Below are positions 1 through 9,984 of a stretch of DNA of 64,000 nucleotides, in pieces (position 1 is the first letter of the stretch; every line of letters starts with the position of its first letter). Below the pieces are notes generated by a model, which was not told the DNA's origin, made no database searches, and saw only the letters and a list, made by a program, of their open reading frames with translations. Both the position numbers and the translations under genes were made by a program. This DNA is from Adiantum capillus-veneris (lineage: Eukaryota; Streptophyta; Polypodiopsida; Polypodiales; Pteridaceae): positions 85,884,840 to 85,948,839 of the forward strand of contig CM043971.1 in the NCBI GenBank assembly GCA_014529385.2, in the 5' to 3' direction.

Positions 1-24
1 TGAAAACGTTATGATATTAAGCTT

Positions 25-155
25 AGACACATTTTTCCCGAACACTGCCTTGAGTGCAGCTTCGCTTCTACCATCTATTTCGATATTCAACTGAGACACA
101 TTTTTCCCGAGCATTGCGTTGAGTGCCGCTTCGCTTCTACCATCTATTTCTATTC
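25..155. repeat. 69-bp tandem duplication
   Basis: Two adjacent copies begin at 25 and 94, both starting agacacatttttcccga and ending near ccatctatttc. They differ at a few positions. No coding function is seen. Confidence 0.8.
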
Positions 156-350
156 TATGAGAGAGAGCCTTTTTCACATGTGCCACGTGGTGCTGCAAGA
201 AACATGCTTCGAACAAGGAAACACCATCTTGCATGAGCCAAGTCCAAAGGGCATAGATTTCAGTCTCCACGGGAATTCGTGACCAAGAGGTTGGCATGCA
301 CAAAGTGAATAGGCTAGCGGGGGGGAGTTAAAGAGCCTATCTCAACAGGG

Positions 351-381
<31 letters not shown>

Positions 382-952
382 GCTTTGCAACCCTAACGAG
401 TTGTTCATTTCCTTATAACTCTATGTATACGTGCTCCAAAACCTCAAGGCTTTGTGCCTTCTCCAAGCTAGCCTTGCTTCCTCGCAATGACACTTGGTTA
501 CTATTGTTGGATGTCCTACCCAAATGGCCATTTCTGCCAATCACCAATTCAACCACTAGCCATCATCTTGAGCCTTACATGCCTTTGGCCAACATAGCTT
601 GCTCCACCGCGTGCATAGCCCGCCGCCCCCGCTACATGCTAAGGCCTAAGCCGGTGGCAGAGGCATCTACATTGGGTGTGACAAGCAGGGCAACCCAACA
701 ACAATCCATTGCTATGAACAACATTGAGCCTAAGAAGCTCGGAGCTGAAGACGTGCAACTACTCGGAGCTAGATCTCTTTCTGCGAGACAAGCTGCATCG
801 TCTACCACCAGCACGTCAACTCAAAGTGGTAGTCGCCTACCACTAGCAGGTCTACTCAAAGTACAAGGTAGTAGGCCACATGCAGCCTTAAATTTCGGTC
901 CCTCCCTTGGCCATGCGGTGATATCTCCTTCCTCCGGCAAGTGTGCCCTGCA

Positions 953-994
<42 letters not shown>

Positions 995-1221
995 TTGCCG
1001 CCATGCAAACTTGCCTGCCACATTGGCATCCCCAATGACTGAGACCTTATGCATTGCCTGTCACTTTATGGACTTGAATGTTAGGCACACTTTCGACTTG
1101 AATTTGGGCATCAAATAGTGAGGGCACTGAAGGTAGTCTAGAGCCATCTCTCGGACCGCAGCCCCAAGAGAGCTCAACAAGTTCTCTCTGCCTTCCATTC
1201 TCACACGAGTTCGATTCACAT
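156..1221. other. Non-coding stretch with (GA)n and (CA)n
   Basis: This stretch contains a (GA)13 tract at 351-376 and a (CA)18 tract at 954-990. An open frame of 231 codons runs from 423 to 1118 on the plus strand, but it reads through the CA tract (poly Thr-His) and has no recognisable domain, so no gene is called. Confidence 0.6.
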
Positions 1222-1282
1222 CAATGCTCTCCTACAGGTAGAGCTCGCGTTACGGAGTCGCGTATGATGCGTTTTCATATTT

Positions 1283-1320
<38 letters not shown>

Positions 1321-1535
1321 GGCCTTACAAGTTAGGGACTTCGTTAGTAACTCTCTCTCTATCCCCCCTCTCCAAGCTAAATAGTTTCAAATCAACCCAT
1401 TGGAGCTGATGGCAGAGGTTGGCTTGCAAGGAAGCTTAATGAGGTAGGCGGGCGGTACATATACCCTTTCTTGGATGCTCAATGCTCTCCTACAGGTAGA
1501 GCTCACATTGCGTCATGTATGATGCGTTTTCATAT

Positions 1536-1589
<54 letters not shown>

Positions 1590-1746
1590 GAGTCGTTTAG
1601 GGACTTTGTTAGTAATTTTCTCTCTCTATCCCCCCTTCCCAAGTTGAACAATTTCAAATCGACGCATTGGAGATGATGGCGGAGATTGGCTTGCGAGGAA
1701 GCTTAATGAGGTAGGTGGGCTGTATGTATACCCTTTCGTGGATGCT
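1222..1746. repeat. 258-bp tandem duplication carrying (AG)n tracts
   Basis: Copy 1 (1222-1479) and copy 2 (1480-1746) both start caatgctctcctacaggtag and both end near ggatgct. Each has an (AG)n tract at the same internal position, 1285-1316 and 1537-1584. The copies differ by point changes and by microsatellite length, so the duplication is not recent. Confidence 0.8.
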
Positions 1747-2030
1747 GAAAATGTTACTACATGAGGGTTGGAGGATTGCAAGTCTTGGGTCACAGCGTGA
1801 GGGATGCAAGCTTCCAGCTCTTGGATTTCTCCAACTCATGCGGCTTGAACAACTTCTTCTTCTTCTGTGCTCTCTCTCTCTCTCTCCAGGTGTCTCTAGT
1901 GCATGCAGGTTAAGAGTCATAAACTTTGAAGACTATTGCAGCCTTTGGCAACAAGGCAAAGCCGTAAGCTTCGTGCAACTGAGGGGCTCACTGAGGAACA
2001 ATGCGCACGCACGCACACACACACACACAC

Positions 2031-2065
<35 letters not shown>

Positions 2066-2541
2066 AAGGGTTTGAGGGTAAGACGGGCCAAGCCGTCGCT
2101 GAAGACAGCATCGTTTTACTAGTACTACTTAAAGGGAAAGGGGTACTCACTTATTTTGGGTACAAAGAAGAAGCTCATGATAGACAAGTAGATATCCTAT
2201 TGCACTAAGAGAGAGGTAGATGCTCCATCACTATTTGATTATGAGACTCCAACAATCGCCAGACGCTAGAAAGGACTAAAATCCTAGCAGCTATCAAATC
2301 ACCACGAACGAACAATGTGCAAGCTTGTAGTGGAGAGCCATGCACCATCTATTGAAGCAGGCCAAAGGAAGGACATGTCATCCAACCATCAAAGAGAACT
2401 ATCGCAAAGAGTAGGCTATCTACTACACAACCACCACGTGCCACTAAACTAGAGGTGCCAGCATATCGAATCAGAATCAGACCACCAAATTTCCCCCACA
2501 TGAGAGGTAGGAGGGCGGGCCTCTCCTGAAACGCCAAAAAT

Positions 2542-2544
<3 letters not shown>
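1747..2544. other. Non-coding stretch with CA/GA compound microsatellite
   Basis: A compound (CA)n-(GA)n microsatellite occupies 2014-2064, and a short (CT)n tract sits near 1867-1886. No protein-coding feature is supported. The open frames here run through the repeats. Confidence 0.5.

Positions 2545-2573
<29 letters not shown>
2545..2573 (+). repeat. Poly-G run (29 G)
   Basis: An uninterrupted run of 29 G is followed by TACTGG. Runs of this length are unstable and hard to sequence, so the exact length may be an assembly estimate. Confidence 0.85.
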
Positions 2574-2791
2574 TACTGGCATGACGAACAACCGTGGGCG
2601 GGGATACTGGGCTTCCCTCTAGGGGCACACCTAGCTCCTCAGCCATAGCCCCTTCCCCATAGTGGTAACATACCCAACATCGGCCACCGCCTTGCGGCAA
2701 GCCTCCATGAGCACCTGGCCTGTGCGAGCCTTGTAGACAACAGAAACCTAGCTACAGGGCTCTCCCAATCCTTAAAATAAATAATCGTCAC

Positions 2792-2801
<10 letters not shown>

Positions 2802-2864
<63 letters not shown>
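2802..2864. repeat. (AT)n microsatellite, about 31 units
   Basis: A pure alternating AT tract is flanked by catacatacat on the left and aattataac on the right. It produces meaningless Ile-Tyr open frames. It could melt or extrude as a cruciform. Confidence 0.95.
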
Positions 2865-2868
<4 letters not shown>

Positions 2869-2939
2869 TAACAAAAAAATTACATATTCTTGCCATGCTC
2901 ATGACAAGCCATGACAGCTTTAGAGGATCATAGTTACAT

Positions 2940-3052
2940 TGGCTAACAAGGGAGCCACCCTATGACAAGGAATAAGTCCCCCAGCTTTACCCATCCAAGT
3001 CAATTCTGCGGAGCCCAAGACACTCAGCAGAGTTGATTTGTTTCCGAATGGC
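2940..3052 (-). pseudogene. Possible exon remnant at the LINE-1 target site (downstream part)
   Basis: On the minus strand this segment is open and reads on from the target-site duplication (…KELSLPFGNKSTLLS…). If LINE-1 and one copy of the duplication are removed, the frame joins the minus-strand open segment ending at 8733. No family is recognised, so this may be an old gene exon or a chance open frame. Neither flank shows a clear splice site. Confidence 0.25.
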
Positions 3053-3066
3053 AAGGATAGCTCCTT
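3053..3066. repeat. LINE-1 target-site duplication, 3' copy
   Basis: The 14-mer aaggatagctcctt occurs here, immediately beside the poly-T (the minus-strand poly-A tail), and again at 8733-8746. Twelve bases (aaggatagctcc) are certain duplication; the final tt may belong to the tail. The length is typical of L1 target-primed reverse transcription. Confidence 0.9.
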
Positions 3067-3385
3067 TTTTTTAAACCAAGTACGCGCTGTGAATTGATTA
3101 GAAGAGTCCAAAAGCATTACATCTGGGTGCCCAAGGAAGGGGCAGAAAGATAGAACATACATTGATACAAAATCTGATGGTCCTCCATGAGGGCTCATCA
3201 TCTATAATAAAGAATAATTCAAAGACCTACAGTCTATCAATCTCAGCCTGTAGTTGTGAAATGAAGAATTGGGCGTTTGCATACTTGACTGCAAGGTCGT
3301 TCACATCATCCACCAGCCCCATTAGCCAGTCATGCATTAACTCCAGGGTGCCGTTGTCGACAAGATGCTGTTGAGCTTGCGGGCT

Positions 3386-6300
3386 CTAGAGGCAGTAGAA
3401 CTCCATGGCATCGCCCAGAACTGCCATCCGGTTTCGATAGATCCTCAACTGAGACATGAGGAGGGTGGAGGCCTGCACATTACATCCAAAGAAAATGCTT
3501 TTTAGATTCTGATGAGCCCCAACATTACCATACAGATGATTATTCCTATAGGTCCACAGCACCCACAGAAACTTAGCTCTACTCCTCTGCCAAAACTCAT
3601 GAAGAATTGTGGTCCCCTCCCCTAGTAGAAATTGCTTCCAACTAGGTACATATCCCAAGGTTTTGAACAAGGGGGCAAGAATTCTGAGGTTAGAGGGGCA
3701 ATTGATGAACAAATGTGGTATGTCTTCTAAATGCTGCTGGCATCTGGGGAAAATCCCATCACCCAACTCAATATTTCTCTGTTTCTCTCATGTCCACAGG
3801 GATTTATGCAGAATTAGCCACATCAGAACTAAAAGTTTGGGCTGGATATGCCTGTGCCAGATGGAGGAGAACTTAAAGTTCCATTGTTTTCTATCCCATG
3901 ACACGTGCCACCTGCGGTTCAGAGTGACATGTAGGGGAGGGTCACAGGGCTTGATAAGGTCAGGAGGGATAGTAAGAGCTACACCTCCCTGCCAGCAAAG
4001 ATCTTTACTGGTAGGTTCTAGATTTGCCTCAAAGATCCAAGAACTCTCCAAAGGAAAATCAGAGATCCTTCTTTCTATGAGGAGCACCTCCCAAGGTTGA
4101 AGTTGGAAATGTGTGAGGAGTTGGTGACCAGTATACCAAGAGTGGGAGTCAGGATTCCACAGGTCCATCCATCTTTGTAGTCCTTTTTTATGAATTCTCC
4201 TTGCTGTCCTCAGTTGGGCTGCTGTGATAGGGGGGATTGGGGGCTTAGACCACCAGATAGACTCATACTTCAGGATGATCTCCCCTTTCCTAGATGTCGA
4301 GCTGTACCTTAAACTACTTCTGTACCGATTCCATGCCTCCCAAATTGACTTGATAAGGTGAGATCCCACGGAGGAGACAGGTTCTGAGCCAAAGAAAATG
4401 GTAATCCATGGTAGATCGTTCCACTTGGAATCACCTTTGATGTGAAAAACTTTCAGATTTCTGAACAAGAGTCTAGCCCACTCTGCCTCTGGGTGGTCAA
4501 GAGCTCTTATGACCAGTTTGGAGGAAAGTTTATCCGCCCATTGGCCAAGATCTCAAACGCCCAGACCTCCAAGAGACTTAGGCAGGGTGCAAACATCCCA
4601 CTTGACTTTTGCAGCACCTCTTTTAAAAGGATCCCCAGACCATAGGAAATTCTTGCACACTTTGATTGCTTCCTTGATGTGGGAGTCAGGAGGACGCCAG
4701 CAACACAGAAAGAATAATAGGTAGGCAGATATGAAATGGTTAAGGACCAAGACCCTTCCCACTATGTTAGCTTGGAGACCAATCCACCTATTCAGTTTGC
4801 TTCTGAACTTGTCCATCACCCATGCCCATCTTTGCCTCATGGTAACTCCGAACCCTAGGGGGATACCAAGAAGCCTAAACACTTGTCCATCAGGAACCTT
4901 GGTCTAGCAGCCATTGAGGGATGGGGGAATAGGAGGCTCTCACTCCTATTTTAGCATGATTGATCCTCGAGCCAGAGGCTGAGCAGAAAATGTCTAGAGC
5001 CTCCCAGAAGTGTTTCAAAGAGTTCTCCTCATTCTTGAGCAGTCCATTCGTGTCATCTGCGAACTGAGAAAGGCAGAGCTGTTTGGAGGTGCCTGACAAA
5101 GTGATACCCTGAATGAAGCCTCTCTACATCCAGCCTTTGATGAGGCAGTTAAATCCATCTCCAGCTATTGCAAAGAGTAGGGGGGCCAAGGGGCAGCCTT
5201 GTCTCACTGACCTGTTCAGAACGAATGCTTCTGAAATCATCCTGTTGAGGGCTACTTTTGCATGGGCATTCCCGAGGAGCGTTTTGACGAACCTTAAGAG
5301 GTTCTGGCCAAACCCCATGTGGTGGAGACTTTCTAAAATGAAGGACCATTCGAGTCTGTCGTAAGCCTTGTCATAATCTACTTTAACAAATACGTAGTCC
5401 TGCTTCGTTTCTTCAGCATATTCAACCCCTTCCCAGAGGGCTATGACAGCCTCAAGGATCCTCCTACCTTTGATAAACCCTTTCTGCTCCTCATTAAGCC
5501 ATTTTGACAGATGGATGGAGATTCGATTAGCAACAGACTTTGGAAATCCTTTGTAGGCTGAGTTGAGCATAGTGAGGGGTCTCCAATTGCTAAGATCTTC
5601 TTTTGGCCCTTTTTTGTGGAGAAGCTTTATAACTCCAGTGTTGATGAGGTTTGGGAGAGCATGGTACTTGAGAGACTCCTCCCATACTTGAAGGAGGCAA
5701 GGAGTAATGATCTCTTTGAACTGCTGGAAAAACTCGGCTGGGAGACCGTCCAGCCCTGGGGTTTTATTGGGCTTAAGAGATTCAATTGCAGAGTAGATAT
5801 CTGCTGAGGAGAGAGAGGAGTCAATGATAGCCACATCTTCAGCAGGAATGACCCTCTTTCTGAAGTCCCAAATGATTCTTCTGTTAGCTGCCACCTGCTT
5901 GGAAATAACCTCCTTGGGGCTGAATAGAGTCTCGAAGTGACCCCTGACGAATTCTAGGTTGCTTTCCTCTGAATCAGCAACACCACTCCCAGTGAGGAGC
6001 CGGGGAACAAGTTCCTTGGCATTTTTCTTTCTCAGGCTGCGGAACATCTCCTTAGACGGCCTGTTGGTTTTACCTGCCCACCATTCTTTGAAAAATAGCT
6101 TAGTGTGTTGTAGAGCTAGGTCCTCTTCCTCCCGAAGATGGGCCCTGAGAGAGTTTATCTTGTCCTGTTGGGATGGGTTAGGGGCTTGATCACTTTCAAG
6201 AAGGCACAGTTCTGCATAGACATGATCTCTTTTTTCTTTCCTTGATCTGGTGACCTCTTTCCTAGTGTTGACAAGCAGCTTTTGCGTTTGCTTTACTGCA

Positions 6301-7132
6301 CTGCACCATGCTTTGGCTGGGGAGGAGGAGGAAGAGAAGGTACCAGTCCAGATGCTTCTCATGCTATCAATCACTTCGGGTATGGAGAAAGGCTTGGGTT
6401 AGTGTGAAACCAGTTATTGCAAATTTTACTGGCTTTATCATCAAATGTGGAGAGGAGGGGGAAATGATCGGACAAGCATGAGGTGTATATGGGTTTAGAT
6501 TTGACCCTATTAAAACTGTTGGCCAGCTGCGCCGAAACATAGCATCTATCTAGTCTGGCTTTCCTGGCTAGATGACCCCTACTGTAGTTCTGCCAGGTAA
6601 ACTCGCCTTGAACGCCAACATCCCATAAGTCAAGAAGATCCTTACAAGACTCCCACCTGATCTTCTCCTCTCCTTGGATGACCTGACCCATCCTGAGATA
6701 TCTATCATCTAGGGATTCAACCATGTTGAAATCCCCTACGAGCATCACAGGGCCAGGAAGGGATGAGATCCCCTCCCAAATTTTGGCTCGATTGCTTGTG
6801 GACCCTCCAGCATAAACTTAAACAAGCAGGCAATTAAAGGGGTGGGGTAGGGGAATAGCACACCAGAATTCAGAGTGTCTAGCTCGATCCAGCCCAACAG
6901 CCAGATCTTTCTTTAGCCCAATGGCAGTACCTCCAGCTCCTCGAGCATGAGTAGAGACTACCCACGAAAATTCTGGGCAAATCTCTTTAAGTCGCCTGGA
7001 GAGATCCTCTCCCACTGTCTTAATCTCTTGTAGAGAGCAGATGTCCACTGGATTGCCCTTCAACCATGCTCTGATTTTTTGGGCTTTAAGAGGATCCGAG
7101 ATCCCTTTTACATTCCACGACAGGAGTTTCAT
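3386..7132 (-). pseudogene. LINE-1 ORF2: AP-endonuclease / reverse transcriptase / zf-RVT, broken
   Basis: ORF2 would nick the target DNA and reverse-transcribe the element RNA. The start codon at 7132 overlaps the ORF1 stop as ATGA. The endonuclease residues are visible: N in SWNVKG, E in LQEIKT, VGDFNMV and LSDHFPL (about 7132-6440). The RT (about 6000-4550) shows GFIKGRR, KVDYDKAYDRLEW, SVRQGCPLAPLLF and the catalytic FADD (near 5055). The C-terminal zf-RVT-like segment has Cys-His residues in FPRCQQHLEDIPHLF (near 3730). In-frame stops fall near 6818, 6371, 5124, 4890 and 3788, and open segments switch frame, so only fragments could be made. The full length would be about 1,250 codons, normal for plant L1 ORF2. 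Confidence 0.92.
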
Positions 7133-8547
7133 CGATTGGTCTTCTTCTTACCCTTATTCTGCTGGGTCTTGTTGGGGGTACTAGTCACTGAAGAATGATT
7201 TCTCTTATTGTCTTTAACTATCTCCATTGGTTCTGAGGATGTGTTGGCATTCAATTCCTGTAAAGGCACGTGGGATGCTTGATTGAGGTCAATGACCTTG
7301 GACCTAACTTCCAACTGGAGTTCGGGAGGGGGAAGAGCCTCGCTAGAGGCTTTTTCCTTGGGGGTGGCTCCAATTTCTCCTTCGTCTGGCTCACACCCAG
7401 AATCGGAAACCTCGGACTCTTCCCACAAGGGGAGCTCTGCAAGGAGAGCGAACCGATTGTGATTCTTGGGTTTCGGATGATTGCCTTCTGACTTGCCGGC
7501 AGGGGTTGTGGAGGTCTTGGTGGCTGCTGGAGCAGTCCCTTCAGCTTTCTTAGCAGGTGATTTGAGGTCAGCCTTCTTAGCAAAAGGGGGGTCTTCCTTG
7601 GGAGGGGGATACTTTATGGGGCATTCTCTGATAAAGTGACCGGCTGTCCCACAATGGAAACAGGCATTCGGAAGGTACTTGTAGATTATAGGTTGTACCA
7701 TCCTCTCCCCTTCATCCGTGGCTATAATCATGGCCTCAGGTAGGGGGTGGGAGAGGTCCATTTCTATTAGCATCTGGGGATGCCATGAGGGATTGTACTC
7801 CCGCTGGGGCTTGCCACCAAGCACCTTCCCGAGTTGATCTCTGATGAGCCGCAGGTGGTGACGATAGTGGAGGGGGAGGTCCGGGAGTTCTACCCAAACA
7901 GGGTAGTTCTCCAAAGCTGACTTGTTAGGGTTAAACCCCTTGGACCATTTAAACAAACATAGAGGGGAGGATCTGACAACCCAGTGGCTAGTGCTCAGTA
8001 TCTCAAAAGCCATCTCCTCGGTTTTAAACATAAACACGAAATGGTTTTTGGGGAGGGCCTGTATTGTCTCCACCTCACAGCCTCGTGTTCCCCACTGGTT
8101 GCGTACCCAAGCTCTGAGGACTTCAACTGGGGGACGTGGACCAACAATAAGACCTATAAGGGCCCTGGATTCGAGGTCCTTTTCAAATTTTTTAACCTGT
8201 GAGGCAGGAAGGATAACCATAGGCAAACCTCTTGTGTCTGTTGGAGGGCGGTCCCCATCAGTGTTCTTGCTGTGTCCACCGAAAAAGCTTGGGGTACCAT
8301 TAGGGGATGACCAAGCGGGTCCCGACGCAGCAGAGCTCTTATTCGGGCCTGACGGCGAGAACAGAAAGCGTCCTCTGGAATGGCATCTTGTCTTCCTCTT
8401 AGAGCCTTCTGGAGCTGAGAGGCGACTGCTTGAGGTAGATTGTTGAAAAGATGTTGCGCGAACAGATGAGAGGGCCCTACTTGAAATGCAAGGCTCAAGT
8501 TTTGGGAGAGCAAGGGACGATGAGGGAGCGGATTTGACAGGCTCCAT
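7129..8547 (-). CDS. LINE-1 ORF1: DUF4283-like, CCHC zinc-knuckle RNA-binding protein
   Basis: This is an intact 472-residue frame, the best preserved ORF in the window. ORF1 proteins bind element RNA and form the RNP needed for retrotransposition. Residues 1-105 are Ser/Pro/Arg-rich and low in complexity. Residues about 125-270 look like the DUF4283 domain of plant retroelements (SHWVVRSSPLCLFKWSKGFN, PVWVELPDLPLHY). A canonical CX2CX4HX4C knuckle follows (C296, C299, H304, C309; CFHCGTAGHFIREC). The tail is Lys/Pro-rich and ends KKKTNR. The stop TGA overlaps the ORF2 ATG by one base (ATGA), suggesting termination-reinitiation. The start was chosen as the first Met of the frame; an alternative upstream frame at 8642 is out of register. 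Confidence 0.85.
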   Translation of the reverse strand: MEPVKSAPSSSLALPKLEPCISSRALSSVRATSFQQSTSSSRLSAPEGSKRKTRCHSRGRFLFSPSGPNKSSAASGPAWSSPNGTPSFFGGHSKNTDGDRPPTDTRGLPMVILPASQVKKFEKDLESRALIGLIVGPRPPVEVLRAWVRNQWGTRGCEVETIQALPKNHFVFMFKTEEMAFEILSTSHWVVRSSPLCLFKWSKGFNPNKSALENYPVWVELPDLPLHYRHHLRLIRDQLGKVLGGKPQREYNPSWHPQMLIEMDLSHPLPEAMIIATDEGERMVQPIIYKYLPNACFHCGTAGHFIRECPIKYPPPKEDPPFAKKADLKSPAKKAEGTAPAATKTSTTPAGKSEGNHPKPKNHNRFALLAELPLWEESEVSDSGCEPDEGEIGATPKEKASSEALPPPELQLEVRSKVIDLNQASHVPLQELNANTSSEPMEIVKDNKRNHSSVTSTPNKTQQNKGKKKTNR

Positions 8548-8732
8548 ACGGAGTCGGCATGAGGGGAGGTGATGGGGTGAAATGAGGGCGTCACCCCCCC
8601 TGAGCTAGAGGGGATGAGAGAGGACATCGATAGGTCTCTCACACCATGGCTAAGCTAGGATTAAGCAGACTCAGTCGACTCAATCTCTCTAGTACACCTC
8701 TCTCTATCATGCCTTTCTCACAATGAGTGCTG

Positions 8733-8746
8733 AAGGATAGCTCCTT
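8733..8746. repeat. LINE-1 target-site duplication, 5' copy
   Basis: aaggatagctcctt is repeated from 3053-3066 and marks the 5' boundary of the minus-strand LINE at 8732. Confidence 0.9.
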
Positions 8747-8839
8747 GCTTTTGTGGATTATCTCCGTGAACTTAACTATTTCCAATAAGGACATTTCCTT
8801 GCCTTCGAAATATTCTTCATATTTTATTAAGCAAACCAT
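8747..8839 (-). pseudogene. Possible exon remnant at the LINE-1 target site (upstream part)
   Basis: The minus-strand open segment reads MVCLIKYEEYFEGKEM… up to the target duplication, where it would join the segment at 3052-2940 in the empty site. The protein is not recognised. It may be part of an unidentified gene or pseudogene. Confidence 0.25.
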
Positions 8840-9140
8840 GATATGAACAATTAACCATTCAAATTATATAATGTGAGTTTCATTTGAAATGTCAAAAGCT
8901 AAAGTTTACTCGATGGTGACGATTTAGATGGTGAGAGTGAACCTTGCACGTTTTTCCCGCCACTCTCCTATGCCTTTCTTCATGCCAACAACAAAGCACA
9001 TCTCAATGTTTCACATGCAAAAGTAAGTCCTGAAAGTATGAAAGTAATGCAAACAAGACGAGGAGTCATGAAGATCGTTGAAGGTAAGGGCTCGCCAAGA
9101 GAAGAAAGGGAGGGGGGTGTGTGCCTCCACACTCTCACAT
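8840..9140. other. Intergenic, no feature recognised
   Basis: AT-rich sequence without a convincing open frame. The short open frame that begins at 9078 leads into the inverted-repeat unit and has no known domain. Confidence 0.5.
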
Positions 9141-9497
9141 GGGCATGCTCAAATGGGATCGATGGTTGAGGTGATTTGGGTCGTCAGATTTATATTTTTA
9201 AATTTGGGGCATTTGGTAAATTCGGATAGGCTTGTAAATTCGGGTCAATCCGCACCCATGTCTTGAACCCCCAACCTCCCCACAGAAGCCATGTGCACTA
9301 ACCACTACGCCCTCATGCGTACGTTGAAATATAGGGGATTCAAGTATGTCATATTGTAAATGTGTGCCGATCAATAAATTCAAGCAAATTTGTAAATTTG
9401 GGCAAACTAATAAATTCGGGACAACGTCAGATCTGACCCCATGATTGACGCACCCCTCTTTTTCCTCCTCCACCATTGATCCCATTTGAGCATGCCC
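9141..9497. mobile_element. 357-bp unit with 26-bp terminal inverted repeats (MITE-like)
   Basis: The left arm at 9141-9166 (gggcatgctcaaatgggatc…) is the reverse complement of the right arm at 9472-9497, with one mismatch in 26. The interior has repeated (t)aaattcgg(g) motifs and a tRNA-like segment. No clean target duplication is visible beside the arms (left …ctcacat, right gggtgat…). It may be a small fold-back or MITE element, or a SINE that landed between inverted copies. Confidence 0.5.
9258..9330 (-). ncRNA. tRNA-derived head (A box and B box) of a SINE-like sequence
   Basis: On the minus strand GGGCGTAGTGGTTAGTGCA (about 9312-9294) resembles a tRNA A box with its D-arm. GGTTCAAGAC (9269-9260) matches the Pol III B box, about 25 bases downstream. 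Spacing and order fit an internal Pol III promoter. No tRNA acceptor stem can be folded, so this is a SINE head or decayed tRNA rather than a functional tRNA gene. The family is unknown. Confidence 0.5.
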
Positions 9498-9984
9498 GGG
9501 TGATATAGTGATTGGGGGGGTGGGGGAGGGGGAGGGGGAGGGAGGGGTGTGTGGTTGGTTGGTTGGCTGTGAAAGACAAATGACTCTGAGTTATGGGGAG
9601 TGGATTTAAATGAGTGCTTACAATCGCACGTCATTACAAATTGTTATATGTTATGAAATGCCAAACTTAAACAATAAAAAGGAAGTAAAATAAAAACAAT
9701 AAACTAAAGGGATCCATTGACAAATCAAAACAAAAAAAATGTTTTAATGCTTTCAGAGGTTCAACAAGCATAGGGAATAATAAAACAATTCAATGAAATT
9801 GACCTTTTTGAGGTTTTTAAATAAAATGATTCTTTTATAAATTAAAATATTAAAGAAAATTTCCTTGAGGCAACATTCCACATCATGGGAACAAACTCCT
9901 ACAAATGCACTCCTTAATCCCTTGTTGGCCACAAGGCTTACTAAGTTAAGGGGGGCAACGTTGAAAAATCCAGATTGATTTCTT
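9498..9984. other. Intergenic: G-rich tract then AT-rich sequence
   Basis: The segment 9513-9547 is (G5-7 T/A)n on the plus strand and could form a G-quadruplex. The remainder to 9984 is AT-rich and shows no gene. Confidence 0.5.

Larger units (their letters stand above)
3065..8732 (-). mobile_element. L1-type LINE retrotransposon (LINE-1), near full length
   Basis: This is a 5.67-kb non-LTR element read on the minus strand: 5' UTR (8548-8732), ORF1 (7129-8547), ORF2 (3386-7132), 3' UTR (3073-3385) and an A8 tail (3065-3072). A 14-bp duplication brackets it exactly, so both ends are defined and the copy is not 5'-truncated. Its domain order (DUF4283-like and CCHC in ORF1; AP-endonuclease, RT and zf-RVT in ORF2) is that of plant L1 elements. 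ORF1 is open but ORF2 is broken by several stops, so the copy cannot move by itself. Confidence 0.93.

Noticed and set aside
423-1118. 231-codon plus-strand open frame
   Set aside because: It passes through a (CA)n tract (poly Thr-His), has no recognisable domain, and lies in repeat-rich DNA.
2580-2760. Minus-strand exon-like segment (VYKARTGQVLMEACRK…)
   Set aside because: The two halves are in different frames and splice signals are unclear; no family recognised.
9258-9330. Functional tRNA gene
   Set aside because: A- and B-box-like sequences are present, but no acceptor stem or anticodon arm can be formed with confidence.
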